A stretch of DNA of 64,000 bases, taken from the NCBI RefSeq assembly GCF_052119705.1, contig NZ_JBGQOP010000001.1, forward strand, positions 124,001-188,000, written 5' to 3'. The notes under the pieces were generated by a model. The model had not been told where the DNA came from and did not search any database. It saw nothing but the letters and a program-made list of their open reading frames with translations. Within the stretch, counting starts at the first letter, position 1; each line of letters starts with the position of its first letter. Origin of the DNA: Oceanimonas sp052119705 (GTDB lineage: Bacteria > Pseudomonadota > Gammaproteobacteria > Enterobacterales > Aeromonadaceae). Both the position numbers and the translations under genes were made by a program. Below, one piece after another: positions 16,951 to 24,440 of this stretch.

Positions 16951-16978
16951 AAAAACGGCCCAACGGGCCGTTTTTTAA
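16951..16978 (+). terminator. Rho-independent terminator after the symporter gene
   Basis: AAAAACGGCCC-AAC-GGGCCGTTTTTT, a perfect stem with T tract. Confidence 0.9.
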
Positions 16979-17023
16979 TTGCAGTTAAGGGCGAGGCGAA
17001 ATGGGGGGAGGCGTTAAACAATC

Positions 17024-17086
17024 TTAACCCTTAACCCTTAACCCTTAACCCTTAACCCTTAACCCTTAACCCTTAACCCTTAACCC
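17024..17086 (-). repeat. Telomere-like heptad array, nine perfect TTAACCC copies
   Basis: Nine uninterrupted TTAACCC units followed by a diverged TCAACGA. Read on the strand of the PACE gene that ends at 17099, the unit is GTTAAGG, fitting the window-wide post-stop heptad family. The perfect homogeneity suggests recent slippage expansion. Confidence 0.95.
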
Positions 17087-17098
17087 TCAACGATCCCT

Positions 17099-17536
17099 TT
17101 AAGCTTGCTGTGTATTGGGCAAGTTGTCGGGGATGGGAAACACCTTGTCGTAAACCAGATTGTAGACAAAGGCATACACCAGATAAAAAGTGGCCATGGC
17201 GATATCCATCATGAAGGCTTCCCACAGGCTGATACTGAGATACCAGGCAATCATTGGCATGAAGAGTAACAGCAGCCCCCCTTCGAACAACACAGCGTGA
17301 AACACCCGTAATAGCAGGGTTTTACGCACGTCCCCGCGCAGTTTCAGCATGCTGTGGTCAAACAGCAGGTTGTAAATATAGTTCCACACAGTGGCGATAA
17401 TGGAGCCGACGACGGCCATGGCCCCCATCAGGTGGAGTTCGAAGCCGAATACCAGGCTGGCAAGCGGGGCAAAAATAAGCAGGCCTATTATTTCAAAGCC
17501 CAGAGTATGGCGAATACGATCTTTGGTGGTGCGCAT
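17099..17536 (-). CDS. PACE family multidrug/biocide efflux transporter (AceI-like)
   Basis: A 145-residue inner-membrane protein with four predicted helices arranged as two tandem bacterial transmembrane pair (BTP) domains. The first contains TLGFEIIGLLIFAPL with the membrane glutamate conserved in PACE pumps (AceI Glu15 position) and WNYIYNLLFD. The second has RVFHAVLFEGGLLLLF and YLVYAFVYNLVYDKVFP. PACE proteins export chlorhexidine or short-chain diamines by proton exchange. It is divergent from a LysR gene across 90 bases, the same arrangement as aceI/aceR. Codons favour CTG and GC-ending forms more than neighbouring genes, suggesting transfer as a unit with the regulator. Confidence 0.92.
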   Translation of the reverse strand: MRTTKDRIRHTLGFEIIGLLIFAPLASLVFGFELHLMGAMAVVGSIIATVWNYIYNLLFDHSMLKLRGDVRKTLLLRVFHAVLFEGGLLLLFMPMIAWYLSISLWEAFMMDIAMATFYLVYAFVYNLVYDKVFPIPDNLPNTQQA

Positions 17537-17608
17537 TAGGATTCCTTACTGATTCTATCGTCTGATGGCTGATTCTATCTGCTAATATCCCATATCAAAG
17601 TTAGAACG

Positions 17609-17625
17609 TATCGGATTTTAAGATA
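17609..17625. promoter_or_regulatory. Candidate LysR-type operator beside the regulator start
   Basis: Dyad TATC-N9-GATA containing the LysR T-N11-A pattern, ending one base before the LysR start codon. In the same gap an 11-base direct repeat CTGATTCTATC occurs at 17549 and 17569, exactly 20 bases apart, which may be a second binding element or the PACE promoter region. Confidence 0.4.
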
Positions 17626-17626
17626 G

Positions 17627-18517
17627 ATGAGCTTCTCGCTGGAACAATTACAAGCCTTTGTGGCTACCGTGGATACCGGGTCTTTCTCTGCCGCGGCTCG
17701 GCGGCTAGGCAAGGCTCAGTCGGTCATCAGTACTGCGGTATCAAACCTGGAAATCGATCTGGGCAACAGTCTGTTTCTACGCAGTGGCCGCTATCCTCGC
17801 CTGACCCCGGCGGGTGAGCGGCTGCTGGCAGAAGCTAGGATCATACTGGAGCGTTGCGAGTATTTTCGTGGCGTGGCCAAAAGCCTGGGTGAAGGGGTGG
17901 AAAGCCGGCTGGTATTGGCGGTTGACGAATTGTATCCCTCAGAGCGGCTGGGGGCCCTGATGGATGAATTTTCCCGCTGTTTCCCCAGTGTCGAGCTGGA
18001 ACTGTTGTTTCCACTGATGGAGGATGTCAGCCGCCTGGTGCTGGAAGATAGGGCCGATTTGGGCATTATGTGGCGTCAGGAAATTTTGCCCTCGGCACTC
18101 AACTTTCATGCGCTGGGCTGGGTGCCATTGAAAGTCGTCTGTGCACCGGATCATGCACTGGCGGGGCAGCGGGTGGGGTGGGAAGAGCTGAAACGGTATC
18201 GCCAGCTGATGGTGGCCACGCGTAATGACAGTGAAGAAAAGGTGCGGTTACGCGTGGCGGCCGATGTCTGGTGGGTAGAAAGTCAGTGGGTGATCGTCGA
18301 ATTGGTTCAGCGCAACCTGGGCTGGGCCTTTGTGCCCGAACACGTGGTGGCCAGCGCTCTGGATAATGGGTATCTGGTCTCGCCCACCTTGGCGTTTGAC
18401 GATCAGGACTGGCCGGTGGCACTGGAGCTGATCTGGCACAAGCAGCGACCTTTGGGCAAGGCCGCCGCCTGGCTAAAAGAAGCGGCGATTGAAGCGGCTC
18501 AGTCTACCAGAGTGTAG
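17627..18517 (+). CDS. LysR-type regulator, likely controlling the divergent PACE pump
   Basis: A 296-residue regulator. The N-terminal winged helix-turn-helix (LEQLQAFVATVDTGSFSAAARRLGKAQSVISTAVS, residues 4-40) is followed by the linker helix and a periplasmic-binding-like effector domain from ~90. Divergent transcription with the efflux gene matches AceR-AceI, where the regulator senses the pump substrate (chlorhexidine, diamines). It shares the CTG-rich codon use of the PACE gene. Its last 19 bases overlap the end of convergent ygfZ, an unusually tight junction that suggests the pair was inserted here with loss of the original intergenic sequence. Confidence 0.9.
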   Translation: MSFSLEQLQAFVATVDTGSFSAAARRLGKAQSVISTAVSNLEIDLGNSLFLRSGRYPRLTPAGERLLAEARIILERCEYFRGVAKSLGEGVESRLVLAVDELYPSERLGALMDEFSRCFPSVELELLFPLMEDVSRLVLEDRADLGIMWRQEILPSALNFHALGWVPLKVVCAPDHALAGQRVGWEELKRYRQLMVATRNDSEEKVRLRVAADVWWVESQWVIVELVQRNLGWAFVPEHVVASALDNGYLVSPTLAFDDQDWPVALELIWHKQRPLGKAAAWLKEAAIEAAQSTRV

Positions 18518-19404
18518 GGCAGGGCTTGCAGGCTAAGGCGACTGTCGCCTTGGCCTTTAATGCGCAATACCGCATCGCTATCAAGGTCGTTATTAAGCAC
18601 AGAGGTCAGCAAGCACTGCTCGCCGTCTTGATAAACACTGAGCACGGTACCGGCGCGGCGCCAGTTTTCACCCAGCTGTAATTCCAAATCTTGATTGGCA
18701 CTAATGGGAGCGCTGGCGTGGCCTGATAATATAAACATGGCTTTTTTATTGGCACCGCGATATTTAGCACGGGCTACGGTTTCTTGGCCTAAATAACAAC
18801 CTTTGGTAAAGCTGATGCCGCCTAAGGCCTGCAAGTTAAGCATCTGCGGAATGTATTCTCCTTGATGCTCGGCCTGCATATCCGGCAAACCGGCTTGGAT
18901 CATCAAACCGCGCCAATCTGATTCATTACCGATGGGTAATGCGGGTGGCGTTGCGTTTGCAGGCAGTACTAATAACGCATGCTCTGCGGCCACGGGGATC
19001 ACCACACCGCCTTGCCACAGGTTATCTGAGCCTTCTAAGTGCTGGGTCAACCAATGAGAAAGGCCTTCGCCGGCCAAGCCAAACACTTGCCACTGCTCAG
19101 TGACGGCTGCCACATCTGTTTTGGCGAACACGGCAAATTTTTTCAGCTCGGATAACTGGCGTTCTAAAAGGGAGGCATTGAGCACTAACAATAATTGCTC
19201 GCCAAGATTGGCCAACCAAAACGTGGCCCATAAACGACCCTTGTTATCACAGTGGCCGCCCAAGGTGGCGTCACCGGCCTGCAGTAAGTCCACATCGCAG
19301 GTGACTTGGCCTTGCAAATATTTGGTTCTGTCGGCACCGGTTAAGCTGATCACGGCTCGGTCGGTCAGCGGATACAGGATGGGAGAAGAAGAAAGAGTCA
19401 ACAT
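18499..19404 (-). CDS. ygfZ: tRNA-modifying/Fe-S maintenance protein YgfZ
   Basis: Folate-binding GcvT-like protein of 301 residues that supports Fe-S enzymes such as MiaB. The family hallmark KGCYLGQETVARAKYRG, with the conserved cysteine, is present near residue 205. N-terminal ISLTGADRTKYLQGQVTCD is typical. The start ATG at 19402-19404 is followed by MLTLSSSPILYPL. It lies divergent from sdhE-ygfX, the standard arrangement in gammaproteobacteria, and its 3' end overlaps the LysR gene by 19 bases. Confidence 0.96.
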   Translation of the reverse strand: MLTLSSSPILYPLTDRAVISLTGADRTKYLQGQVTCDVDLLQAGDATLGGHCDNKGRLWATFWLANLGEQLLLVLNASLLERQLSELKKFAVFAKTDVAAVTEQWQVFGLAGEGLSHWLTQHLEGSDNLWQGGVVIPVAAEHALLVLPANATPPALPIGNESDWRGLMIQAGLPDMQAEHQGEYIPQMLNLQALGGISFTKGCYLGQETVARAKYRGANKKAMFILSGHASAPISANQDLELQLGENWRRAGTVLSVYQDGEQCLLTSVLNNDLDSDAVLRIKGQGDSRLSLQALPYTLVD

Positions 19405-19497
19405 GGGCGCTCCTCTAAAAGGCGTTCAATGAGGTAAGTGTGACCGCCATGGTAAAGATGGCCAACACATTTGTCAGTAGTCATAGGAGCTTATACT

Positions 19498-19536
19498 ATG
19501 AGTTTTGTTTTATCTTATGGATGCCATCATGCTTAA
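19498..19536 (+). CDS. Candidate 12-codon upstream ORF overlapping the sdhE start
   Basis: An ATG preceded at 8 bases by a perfect AGGAG opens MSFVLSYGCHHA and stops at 19536, overlapping the sdhE start at 19529 in another frame. sdhE itself has only a weak GGA site. The upstream ORF could therefore load ribosomes for coupled sdhE translation. This is inference from layout alone; the peptide need not have a function. Confidence 0.3.
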   Translation: MSFVLSYGCHHA

Positions 19537-19804
19537 TACCTTGCGCAATACCTCAAATAAGCCCCGTTTAAGATGGGCGTGTCGCCGTGGCATGCTGGAG
19601 TTGGATGTGATTTTAGGTCCCTTCGTGGAACATGAATACGACGCTTTGGGTGAGCACGAGCAACAGGTGTTTGAACGGTTATTAGAAAGTGATGATCCAG
19701 ACTTGTTTGCCTGGTTTATGGGGCATCAAACGTCTGCGCTGCCTGAGTTTCAAGCCATGGTGGACTTTATTCTTGAGCGTAACCAGATTCGCAATCAGCG
19801 CTAA
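19529..19804 (+). CDS. sdhE: FAD assembly factor SdhE
   Basis: Small soluble protein that promotes covalent FAD attachment to succinate dehydrogenase and fumarate reductase. The family motif RRGMLELD (RGxxE) and LGPF are intact. DLFAWFMGHQ and the length (91 residues from ATG 19529) fit the family. An earlier in-frame ATG (19517) and TTG (19505) exist. I choose 19529 because MLNTLRN aligns with the usual N-terminus and a GGA lies 7 bases upstream. It is followed immediately by ygfX, with overlapping frames. Confidence 0.94.
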   Translation: MLNTLRNTSNKPRLRWACRRGMLELDVILGPFVEHEYDALGEHEQQVFERLLESDDPDLFAWFMGHQTSALPEFQAMVDFILERNQIRNQR

Positions 19805-20186
19805 GCCCTCGCTTTACCATCTTTATTATCTGTTAGCGGCAGCCAGTCTTTGGTGGCTGCCCGCCCGTTTTCTGTTAAGTGTCGATCTACTGCCTTGGTT
19901 TACGCCTATCTGGTTGTTGGTGTGCGGGCTACTTTATTATCGCGGCCGCCGCTATAAGCTAATAGGCGAATATAACCAAGGAATGATTAGCCTTAATGGC
20001 CGGCGTGGACGCTTATCTCACCACAGCCGCATAGGCCCCGGTTTTTTAGTACTGATGCTGGATGAACAAAGATTGCCGACTTTTTGGTTGTTTCAAGATG
20101 CCGTGCCTGAGGATGTGTATAGACGACTGTCGCAGTTAATCTTGCAAGCAGAGCCGGAAAAGCCAGTTGGAAGCCGTAAGCCATAA
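19773..20186 (+). CDS. ygfX: YgfX (CptA)-like membrane protein
   Basis: Partner gene of sdhE, reported in E. coli as an inner-membrane protein affecting cytoskeletal proteins. Two adjacent hydrophobic helices (LYHLYYLLAAASLWWLP and PIWLLVCGLLYY) precede a soluble domain ending in RRLSQLILQ. No ATG lies at a suitable place: the frame is open from a GTG at 19689 within sdhE. I use TTG 19773, giving 137 residues against about 135 in E. coli, but the start is uncertain. The last codons (VGSRKP and stop) are encoded by heptad units GGAAGCC, GTAAGCC and ATAAGCT. Confidence 0.75.
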   Translation: MSVTRFAISAKPSLYHLYYLLAAASLWWLPARFLLSVDLLPWFTPIWLLVCGLLYYRGRRYKLIGEYNQGMISLNGRRGRLSHHSRIGPGFLVLMLDEQRLPTFWLFQDAVPEDVYRRLSQLILQAEPEKPVGSRKP

Positions 20187-20240
20187 GCTGGAAGATTAGA
20201 CCTACAGACTTGGGTCTTCCTTCCAGCTTCCAGCTTCCGG
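20169..20240. repeat. Second heptad type flanking the ygfX/nadB convergent ends
   Basis: Left arm units GGAAGCC, GTAAGCC, ATAAGCT and GGAAGAT (20169-20196); right arm CTTCCAG, CTTCCAG and CTTCCGG (20220-20240). AAGCTGGAAG at 20185 and CTTCCAGCTT at 20220 are perfect 10-base inverted partners, so the gap can fold into a hairpin that serves both convergent transcripts. Confidence 0.7.
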
Positions 20241-20245
20241 CTTTA

Positions 20246-21853
20246 TTACGGTTCTAAAATCGTCGGCTTAGGGTTGGGCAATTGCTCTGGGTAATCCAAG
20301 GTGTAATGCAGTCCGCGGGACTCTTTGCGAGCCATGGCAGAGCGCACGATAAGCTCGGCCACTTGTGCCAAGTTGCGTAGCTCCAGCAGGTTATTACTGA
20401 CCCTAAAGTTGGCGTAGTACTCTTGAATTTCTTGCTGCAATAACTCAATACGCCGCTTGGCGCGCTCTAGGCGTTTGTCGGAGCGCACTATGCCCACGTA
20501 ATCCCACATAAATAACCGCAGCTCATGCCAGTTATGATGGATGACTACTTCTTCGTCTGAATCAGCCACTTTACTTTCATCCCACAAGGGTAAGATAGGT
20601 GGCTCGGGCGTAGCGTCCAACTTGGCTAACATATCGAGGCCGGCGGCGCGAGCAAAGACGATGCACTCTAATAGCGAGTTGGAAGCCATGCGATTGGCGC
20701 CGTGCAACCCCGTATAAGACACTTCCCCTATGGCATAGAGACCTTCAATATCGGTTTGGCTGTGCTCATCCACCATAACGCCGCCACAGGTATAATGAGC
20801 GGCGGGCACTACCGGCATGGATTGGCGAGTAATGTCGATGCCCACCTTTAAGCAGCGTTCATAAATAGTGGGGAAGTGCTTGAGGATAAAGTCCGCCGGC
20901 TGGTGGCTAATATCCAGATACATGCACTCGGCGCCGAGGCGTTTCATTTCATGATCGATGGCGCGCGCCACTATGTCGCGGGGCGCGAGTTCGCCTCGTG
21001 AGTCATAATCTGGCATAAAGCGGCTGCCATCGGGGCGTTTTAGCAGCGCCCCTTCACCGCGCAGTGCTTCGGTGAGTAAAAAGTTGTTATCATCAGGATG
21101 AAACAGGCTAGTAGGATGGAATTGATTAAACTCCATGTTGGCTACTCGGCAGCCCGCCCGCCACGCCATGGCAATGCCATCACCTGAGCTAACATCCGGA
21201 TTTGAAGTATATTGATAAACCTTAGAGGCGCCGCCGGTGGCCATGGCCACGAAACGAGCCCGCACGGTTTCAACGCGCTCTTTGTTGCGGTTCCAAACAT
21301 AGGCACCCAACACGCGGTTGCCGGGCAGGCCTAATTTTTGGGTGGTAATTAAATCGAGCGCGTTAACCCGTTCGAGAATATGAATGTTAGGATGTTGTCG
21401 AACGCGCTCATTTAGGGTTAGCTGTACCGCTTTACCGGTGGCGTCCGCCGCATGAAAAATACGCCTGTGGCTGTGGCCACCTTCGCGGGTAAGATGGTAG
21501 GCGGCCGTTCCCTGTGCTGAGGTCTCGGTATCGAAGGGCACACCTTGGTTGATCAGCCATTGAATAGCATCGGGGGCTTGGCGGGCCGTATATTCGACCA
21601 CAGCCTCATCGCATAAGCCGGCACCGGCGATTAAGGTATCGGCTACATGGGACTCGATGCTGTCGGTTTCGTCGAACACGGCGGCAATGCCGCCTTGTGC
21701 GTAAAAGGTCGAGCCTTCTGCGAGCGGGCCTTTACTGAGTAAGTGCACTTGGGCGTGATCCGCCAGTTTTAAAGCCAGCGATAAGCCGGCGGCACCGCTG
21801 CCAATAATGAGTACGTCGCAGAGGTATTCAACAGGATCCTTCATAAGTATCAT
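20246..21853 (-). CDS. nadB: L-aspartate oxidase
   Basis: First step of de novo NAD synthesis: oxidises L-aspartate to iminoaspartate with FAD and oxygen or fumarate. It has 535 residues, the normal length. The N-terminal Rossmann motif GSGAAGLSLALKLA, the FYAQGGIAAV loop, HLTREGGHSHRRI and the active-site-region HYTCGGVMVDEHSQT are recognisable, with a C-terminal helical domain. It is divergent from rpoE across 173 bases, the same as in E. coli. nadA and nadC are not in the window. Confidence 0.97.
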   Translation of the reverse strand: MILMKDPVEYLCDVLIIGSGAAGLSLALKLADHAQVHLLSKGPLAEGSTFYAQGGIAAVFDETDSIESHVADTLIAGAGLCDEAVVEYTARQAPDAIQWLINQGVPFDTETSAQGTAAYHLTREGGHSHRRIFHAADATGKAVQLTLNERVRQHPNIHILERVNALDLITTQKLGLPGNRVLGAYVWNRNKERVETVRARFVAMATGGASKVYQYTSNPDVSSGDGIAMAWRAGCRVANMEFNQFHPTSLFHPDDNNFLLTEALRGEGALLKRPDGSRFMPDYDSRGELAPRDIVARAIDHEMKRLGAECMYLDISHQPADFILKHFPTIYERCLKVGIDITRQSMPVVPAAHYTCGGVMVDEHSQTDIEGLYAIGEVSYTGLHGANRMASNSLLECIVFARAAGLDMLAKLDATPEPPILPLWDESKVADSDEEVVIHHNWHELRLFMWDYVGIVRSDKRLERAKRRIELLQQEIQEYYANFRVSNNLLELRNLAQVAELIVRSAMARKESRGLHYTLDYPEQLPNPKPTILEP

Positions 21854-21933
21854 TGACCCACTATGGATAGTTTTTCTATGTTATCGCAAGCTGGGTGTGT
21901 GTGCAGCCAGAATCAGCTTTCTCAAATGAGTTC

Positions 21934-21960
21934 AGAACTTTTTCTCGCATCTGTAGTCCA
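21934..21960 (+). promoter_or_regulatory. Candidate sigma-E autoregulated promoter of rpoE
   Basis: AGAACTT, then 15 bases, then GTCCA resembles the sigma-E consensus GGAACTT-N15-17-GTCtnA. It lies about 70-90 bases upstream of the rpoE start, where E. coli rpoE also has its sigma-E promoter. One mismatch in each element. Confidence 0.55.
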
Positions 21961-22026
21961 TATAGATGCGCTTATTACGAGCCGATGGGAGTATGCATCG
22001 GATTATTCGGAGGTTACGCGGCTCCC

Positions 22027-22605
22027 ATGAGCGATCAAATTACAGATCAGCAGCTGGTTGAACGGGTGCAGCGTGGTGATAAAAACGCTTACGGCTTACT
22101 GGTAAAAAAATATCAGCATAAAGTGGCGAACCTAGTATCGCGATACGTGTCCAATTCAAGTGACGTGCCAGATGTGACGCAAGAAGCATTTATTAAAGCC
22201 TATCGGGCCTTGCCCGGATTTAGAGGTGACAGTGCCTTTTATACTTGGTTGTATCGGATTGCAGTTAACACGGCAAAAAATTACTTGGTGGCACAAAAAC
22301 GACGCCCACCCGGTAGCGATGTTGAAGTAGAAGACGCTGAGTATTATGACGGTGGCGATGGTTTAAGAGATCAAGCGTCACCGGAACGACTCATGTTATC
22401 GGAAGAGATCAAGCGGGCGGTATTTGACACCATAGATACGCTACCCGAAGATCTTAAAACGGCGATAACCTTGCGAGAGCTGGAAGGGATGAGCTACGAA
22501 GACATAGCCAACGTGATGGACTGCCCTGTGGGCACAGTTCGCTCTCGGATCTTTCGAGCGCGAGAAGCTATCGACAAGCGAGTCCAGCCGTTACTTCAGG
22601 GTTGA
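22027..22605 (+). CDS. rpoE: RNA polymerase sigma-E (extracytoplasmic stress)
   Basis: ECF sigma factor of 192 residues directing envelope-stress genes. Region 2 carries the VPDVTQEAFIKAYRAL and FYTWLYRIAVNTAKNYL motifs. Region 4 has MSYEDIANVMDCPVGTVRSRIFRAREAI. The frame is open 44 codons further upstream (to 21895), but ATG 22027, MSDQITDQQ, aligns with E. coli MSEQLTDQ and has GGAGG 12 bases ahead. It is first in the rpoE-rseA-rseB-rseC operon, with a sigma-E-like promoter upstream for autoregulation. Sequestered by RseA until DegS/RseP cleavage. Confidence 0.98.
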   Translation: MSDQITDQQLVERVQRGDKNAYGLLVKKYQHKVANLVSRYVSNSSDVPDVTQEAFIKAYRALPGFRGDSAFYTWLYRIAVNTAKNYLVAQKRRPPGSDVEVEDAEYYDGGDGLRDQASPERLMLSEEIKRAVFDTIDTLPEDLKTAITLRELEGMSYEDIANVMDCPVGTVRSRIFRAREAIDKRVQPLLQG

Positions 22606-22621
22606 ACGGAGAACAACTGTT

Positions 22622-23278
22622 ATGGCAAACCTTATGGAAAATATTGCGGCGAATAAAGAACAGATCTCGGCCTTGGTCGACGGCGAGCTGCAAGATAAAG
22701 TGTTGCTGGAACAATTAGGCAATGAGCCTGAATTGGCGGGTACCTTTGCTCGTTATCATCTTTACGGCGATGCCTTGCGTAACGACTTGCCCACGCATTT
22801 AGATCTGGATTTAAGTGAGAGCATAATGGCGGCCTTAGCCGATGAAGCACCGCATTCGGTGAACCATATTGGCCAAACCGCCATCATTAATGCCATTGAC
22901 CACAGTGCGAATCACAGTGCGAATGACCAGTCTCATGTGCCGGTCGCAGACACGCAGAGTAATGACGCAAAGAGCAATGTGCTACGGCCTATGTTTGGCC
23001 GTCGGCTGGCACCCATGGTGCGTTATGTGGGGCAGTTTGCGATTGCCGCTTCTGTTTCTGCCGCGTTAATCGTGGGCGTGCAGCAATACAGCCAGCAAGA
23101 CATTCAATCGCCGGTGCTCAATACCATACCCCTGAGTGGCAGTGCGACGCCGGTGAGCTTGAATTATAAGACTCAGACATTGCAGCCCACGCAAGAGCAA
23201 GCCTTGTTGGAGCAACAACGCCGTATTCATGAGTTATTGATGGATCATGAATTACAGCAACGTCTGCGCCAAAATTAA
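22622..23278 (+). CDS. rseA: Anti-sigma-E factor RseA
   Basis: Single-pass inner-membrane protein of 218 residues that holds sigma-E. The N-terminal cytoplasmic anti-sigma domain (EQISALVDGELQDK, FARYHLYGDALRND) comes first. A linker rich in Asn/His/Ser (~85-115) follows, then one TM (QFAIAASVSAALIVGVQQ, ~140-157). The periplasmic tail ends in LRQN, rather than the YYF-like OMP C-terminus recognised by DegS. It lies 16 bases after rpoE. DegS then RseP would cleave it under envelope stress. Confidence 0.93.
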   Translation: MANLMENIAANKEQISALVDGELQDKVLLEQLGNEPELAGTFARYHLYGDALRNDLPTHLDLDLSESIMAALADEAPHSVNHIGQTAIINAIDHSANHSANDQSHVPVADTQSNDAKSNVLRPMFGRRLAPMVRYVGQFAIAASVSAALIVGVQQYSQQDIQSPVLNTIPLSGSATPVSLNYKTQTLQPTQEQALLEQQRRIHELLMDHELQQRLRQN

Positions 23279-23362
23279 AAATGAGCGGCCGCGCTAAATT
23301 TAGCAACCGCGTTAAAACGAGCGCCAGCATTCGCGATAGCGTTAACAAGAAAGGTAAACAGT

Positions 23363-24376
23363 TTGAAAAAACAGGGGCTGAGTGCCGTCATCCTGATCTT
23401 TACATGTTTTTTTCCAAGTTTGGTGTTGGCCGAAGATAGTTTGGCTACTAACCTGCTGCAACGCATGCAGCAGGCTTATCAACAGCTTAACTTTGAACTG
23501 ACGCTAATCGAAGTTAGCCAAGGCGAACTCGAGCCCAAACGGCTAACGCGCGGCCATCTCGATGGTCAGGTGTTTACCCATCTCACACACCTCAATGGCC
23601 GACCACGAGAATTTGTGCAACGCGACGATGAAACCAGTTTCTTCGATGCCAGCCACAGTGGTTACACCCTAAAAAACTCCAACTTACCCGGCCTTTTTTA
23701 TCGGCTACAAAATATGTCGCTCGACGCCTTGCATGCCAAATACGATGCGGTGTCGGCTGGGCGCAGTCGGGTCTTGGGTAGGGTGGCGCAAGTGGTGCGC
23801 TTGGTGCCTAAGTCCAATGACTATTACGGTTATGTGTTGTGGCTAGATCAAGAGACAGGTTTGCTGGTTAAGCTGGATACCATTAGTACTGATGCTAATG
23901 CCAACGCCAACGCTAATACCAATGATGTCGATGCTTATGTCATCGAACAAAGCATGGGTGTGGCTTTAAAGGTGAGTGAGCAGCCTAGTCCGCTCATTAA
24001 AGAATTAAAAGCCGCTAACTTACCCGCGGCAATCTCGGTCTCAGATGTGTATCCGGCTCCTCAGCAACAGCTGCCGTGGCGTTTTGGCTGGCTGCCCGCC
24101 GGTTTTGAGCTGCGCTCACAAGATAAGCATAAATTGCCACTCACTGAACAGCCGGTCGATTATGTCATGTTGTCTAATAGTTTGGTGGATGTCTCTGTGT
24201 ATTTGACACAAGTCAAGCCACCCGCAGAAGTGAAGCAACAATTGGTACGCCAAGGTGGCACCCATTTGCTGAGTGTAACTTCTCTTGCTGGCGCAGACAT
24301 TACGGTAGTGGGTGCCATACCGGTAGAAACTGCGCGCCAAATTGCCGAGTCTATCACTCACATAGAGGCGCCTTAA
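23363..24376 (+). CDS. rseB: Sigma-E regulatory protein RseB
   Basis: Periplasmic protein of 337 residues that binds RseA and shields it from DegS, and that senses mislocalised lipoproteins or LPS. The start is TTG (LKKQGLS...), with AAAGG about 10 bases upstream. Signal peptide residues ~4-22 end in VLAED. The MucB/RseB N-terminal domain (LLQRMQQAYQQLNFELTL) and C-terminal domain (LPWRFGWLPAGFEL) are present. A six-base repeat (GCYAAC/T) encodes an ANANANTN stretch near residue 180, an apparent insertion in a surface loop. Confidence 0.94.
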   Translation: MKKQGLSAVILIFTCFFPSLVLAEDSLATNLLQRMQQAYQQLNFELTLIEVSQGELEPKRLTRGHLDGQVFTHLTHLNGRPREFVQRDDETSFFDASHSGYTLKNSNLPGLFYRLQNMSLDALHAKYDAVSAGRSRVLGRVAQVVRLVPKSNDYYGYVLWLDQETGLLVKLDTISTDANANANANTNDVDAYVIEQSMGVALKVSEQPSPLIKELKAANLPAAISVSDVYPAPQQQLPWRFGWLPAGFELRSQDKHKLPLTEQPVDYVMLSNSLVDVSVYLTQVKPPAEVKQQLVRQGGTHLLSVTSLAGADITVVGAIPVETARQIAESITHIEAP

Positions 24377-24440
24377 TGGTTACCTATAATTATCTGCGGT
24401 TTGCTAACGCTCATACCGGCATTACTTATGGAGCCCCATC

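Noticed and set aside
17024..17086. CRISPR or true telomere
   Set aside because: Units are only seven bases without spacers, and the array lies inside a circular-type gene context between two genes.
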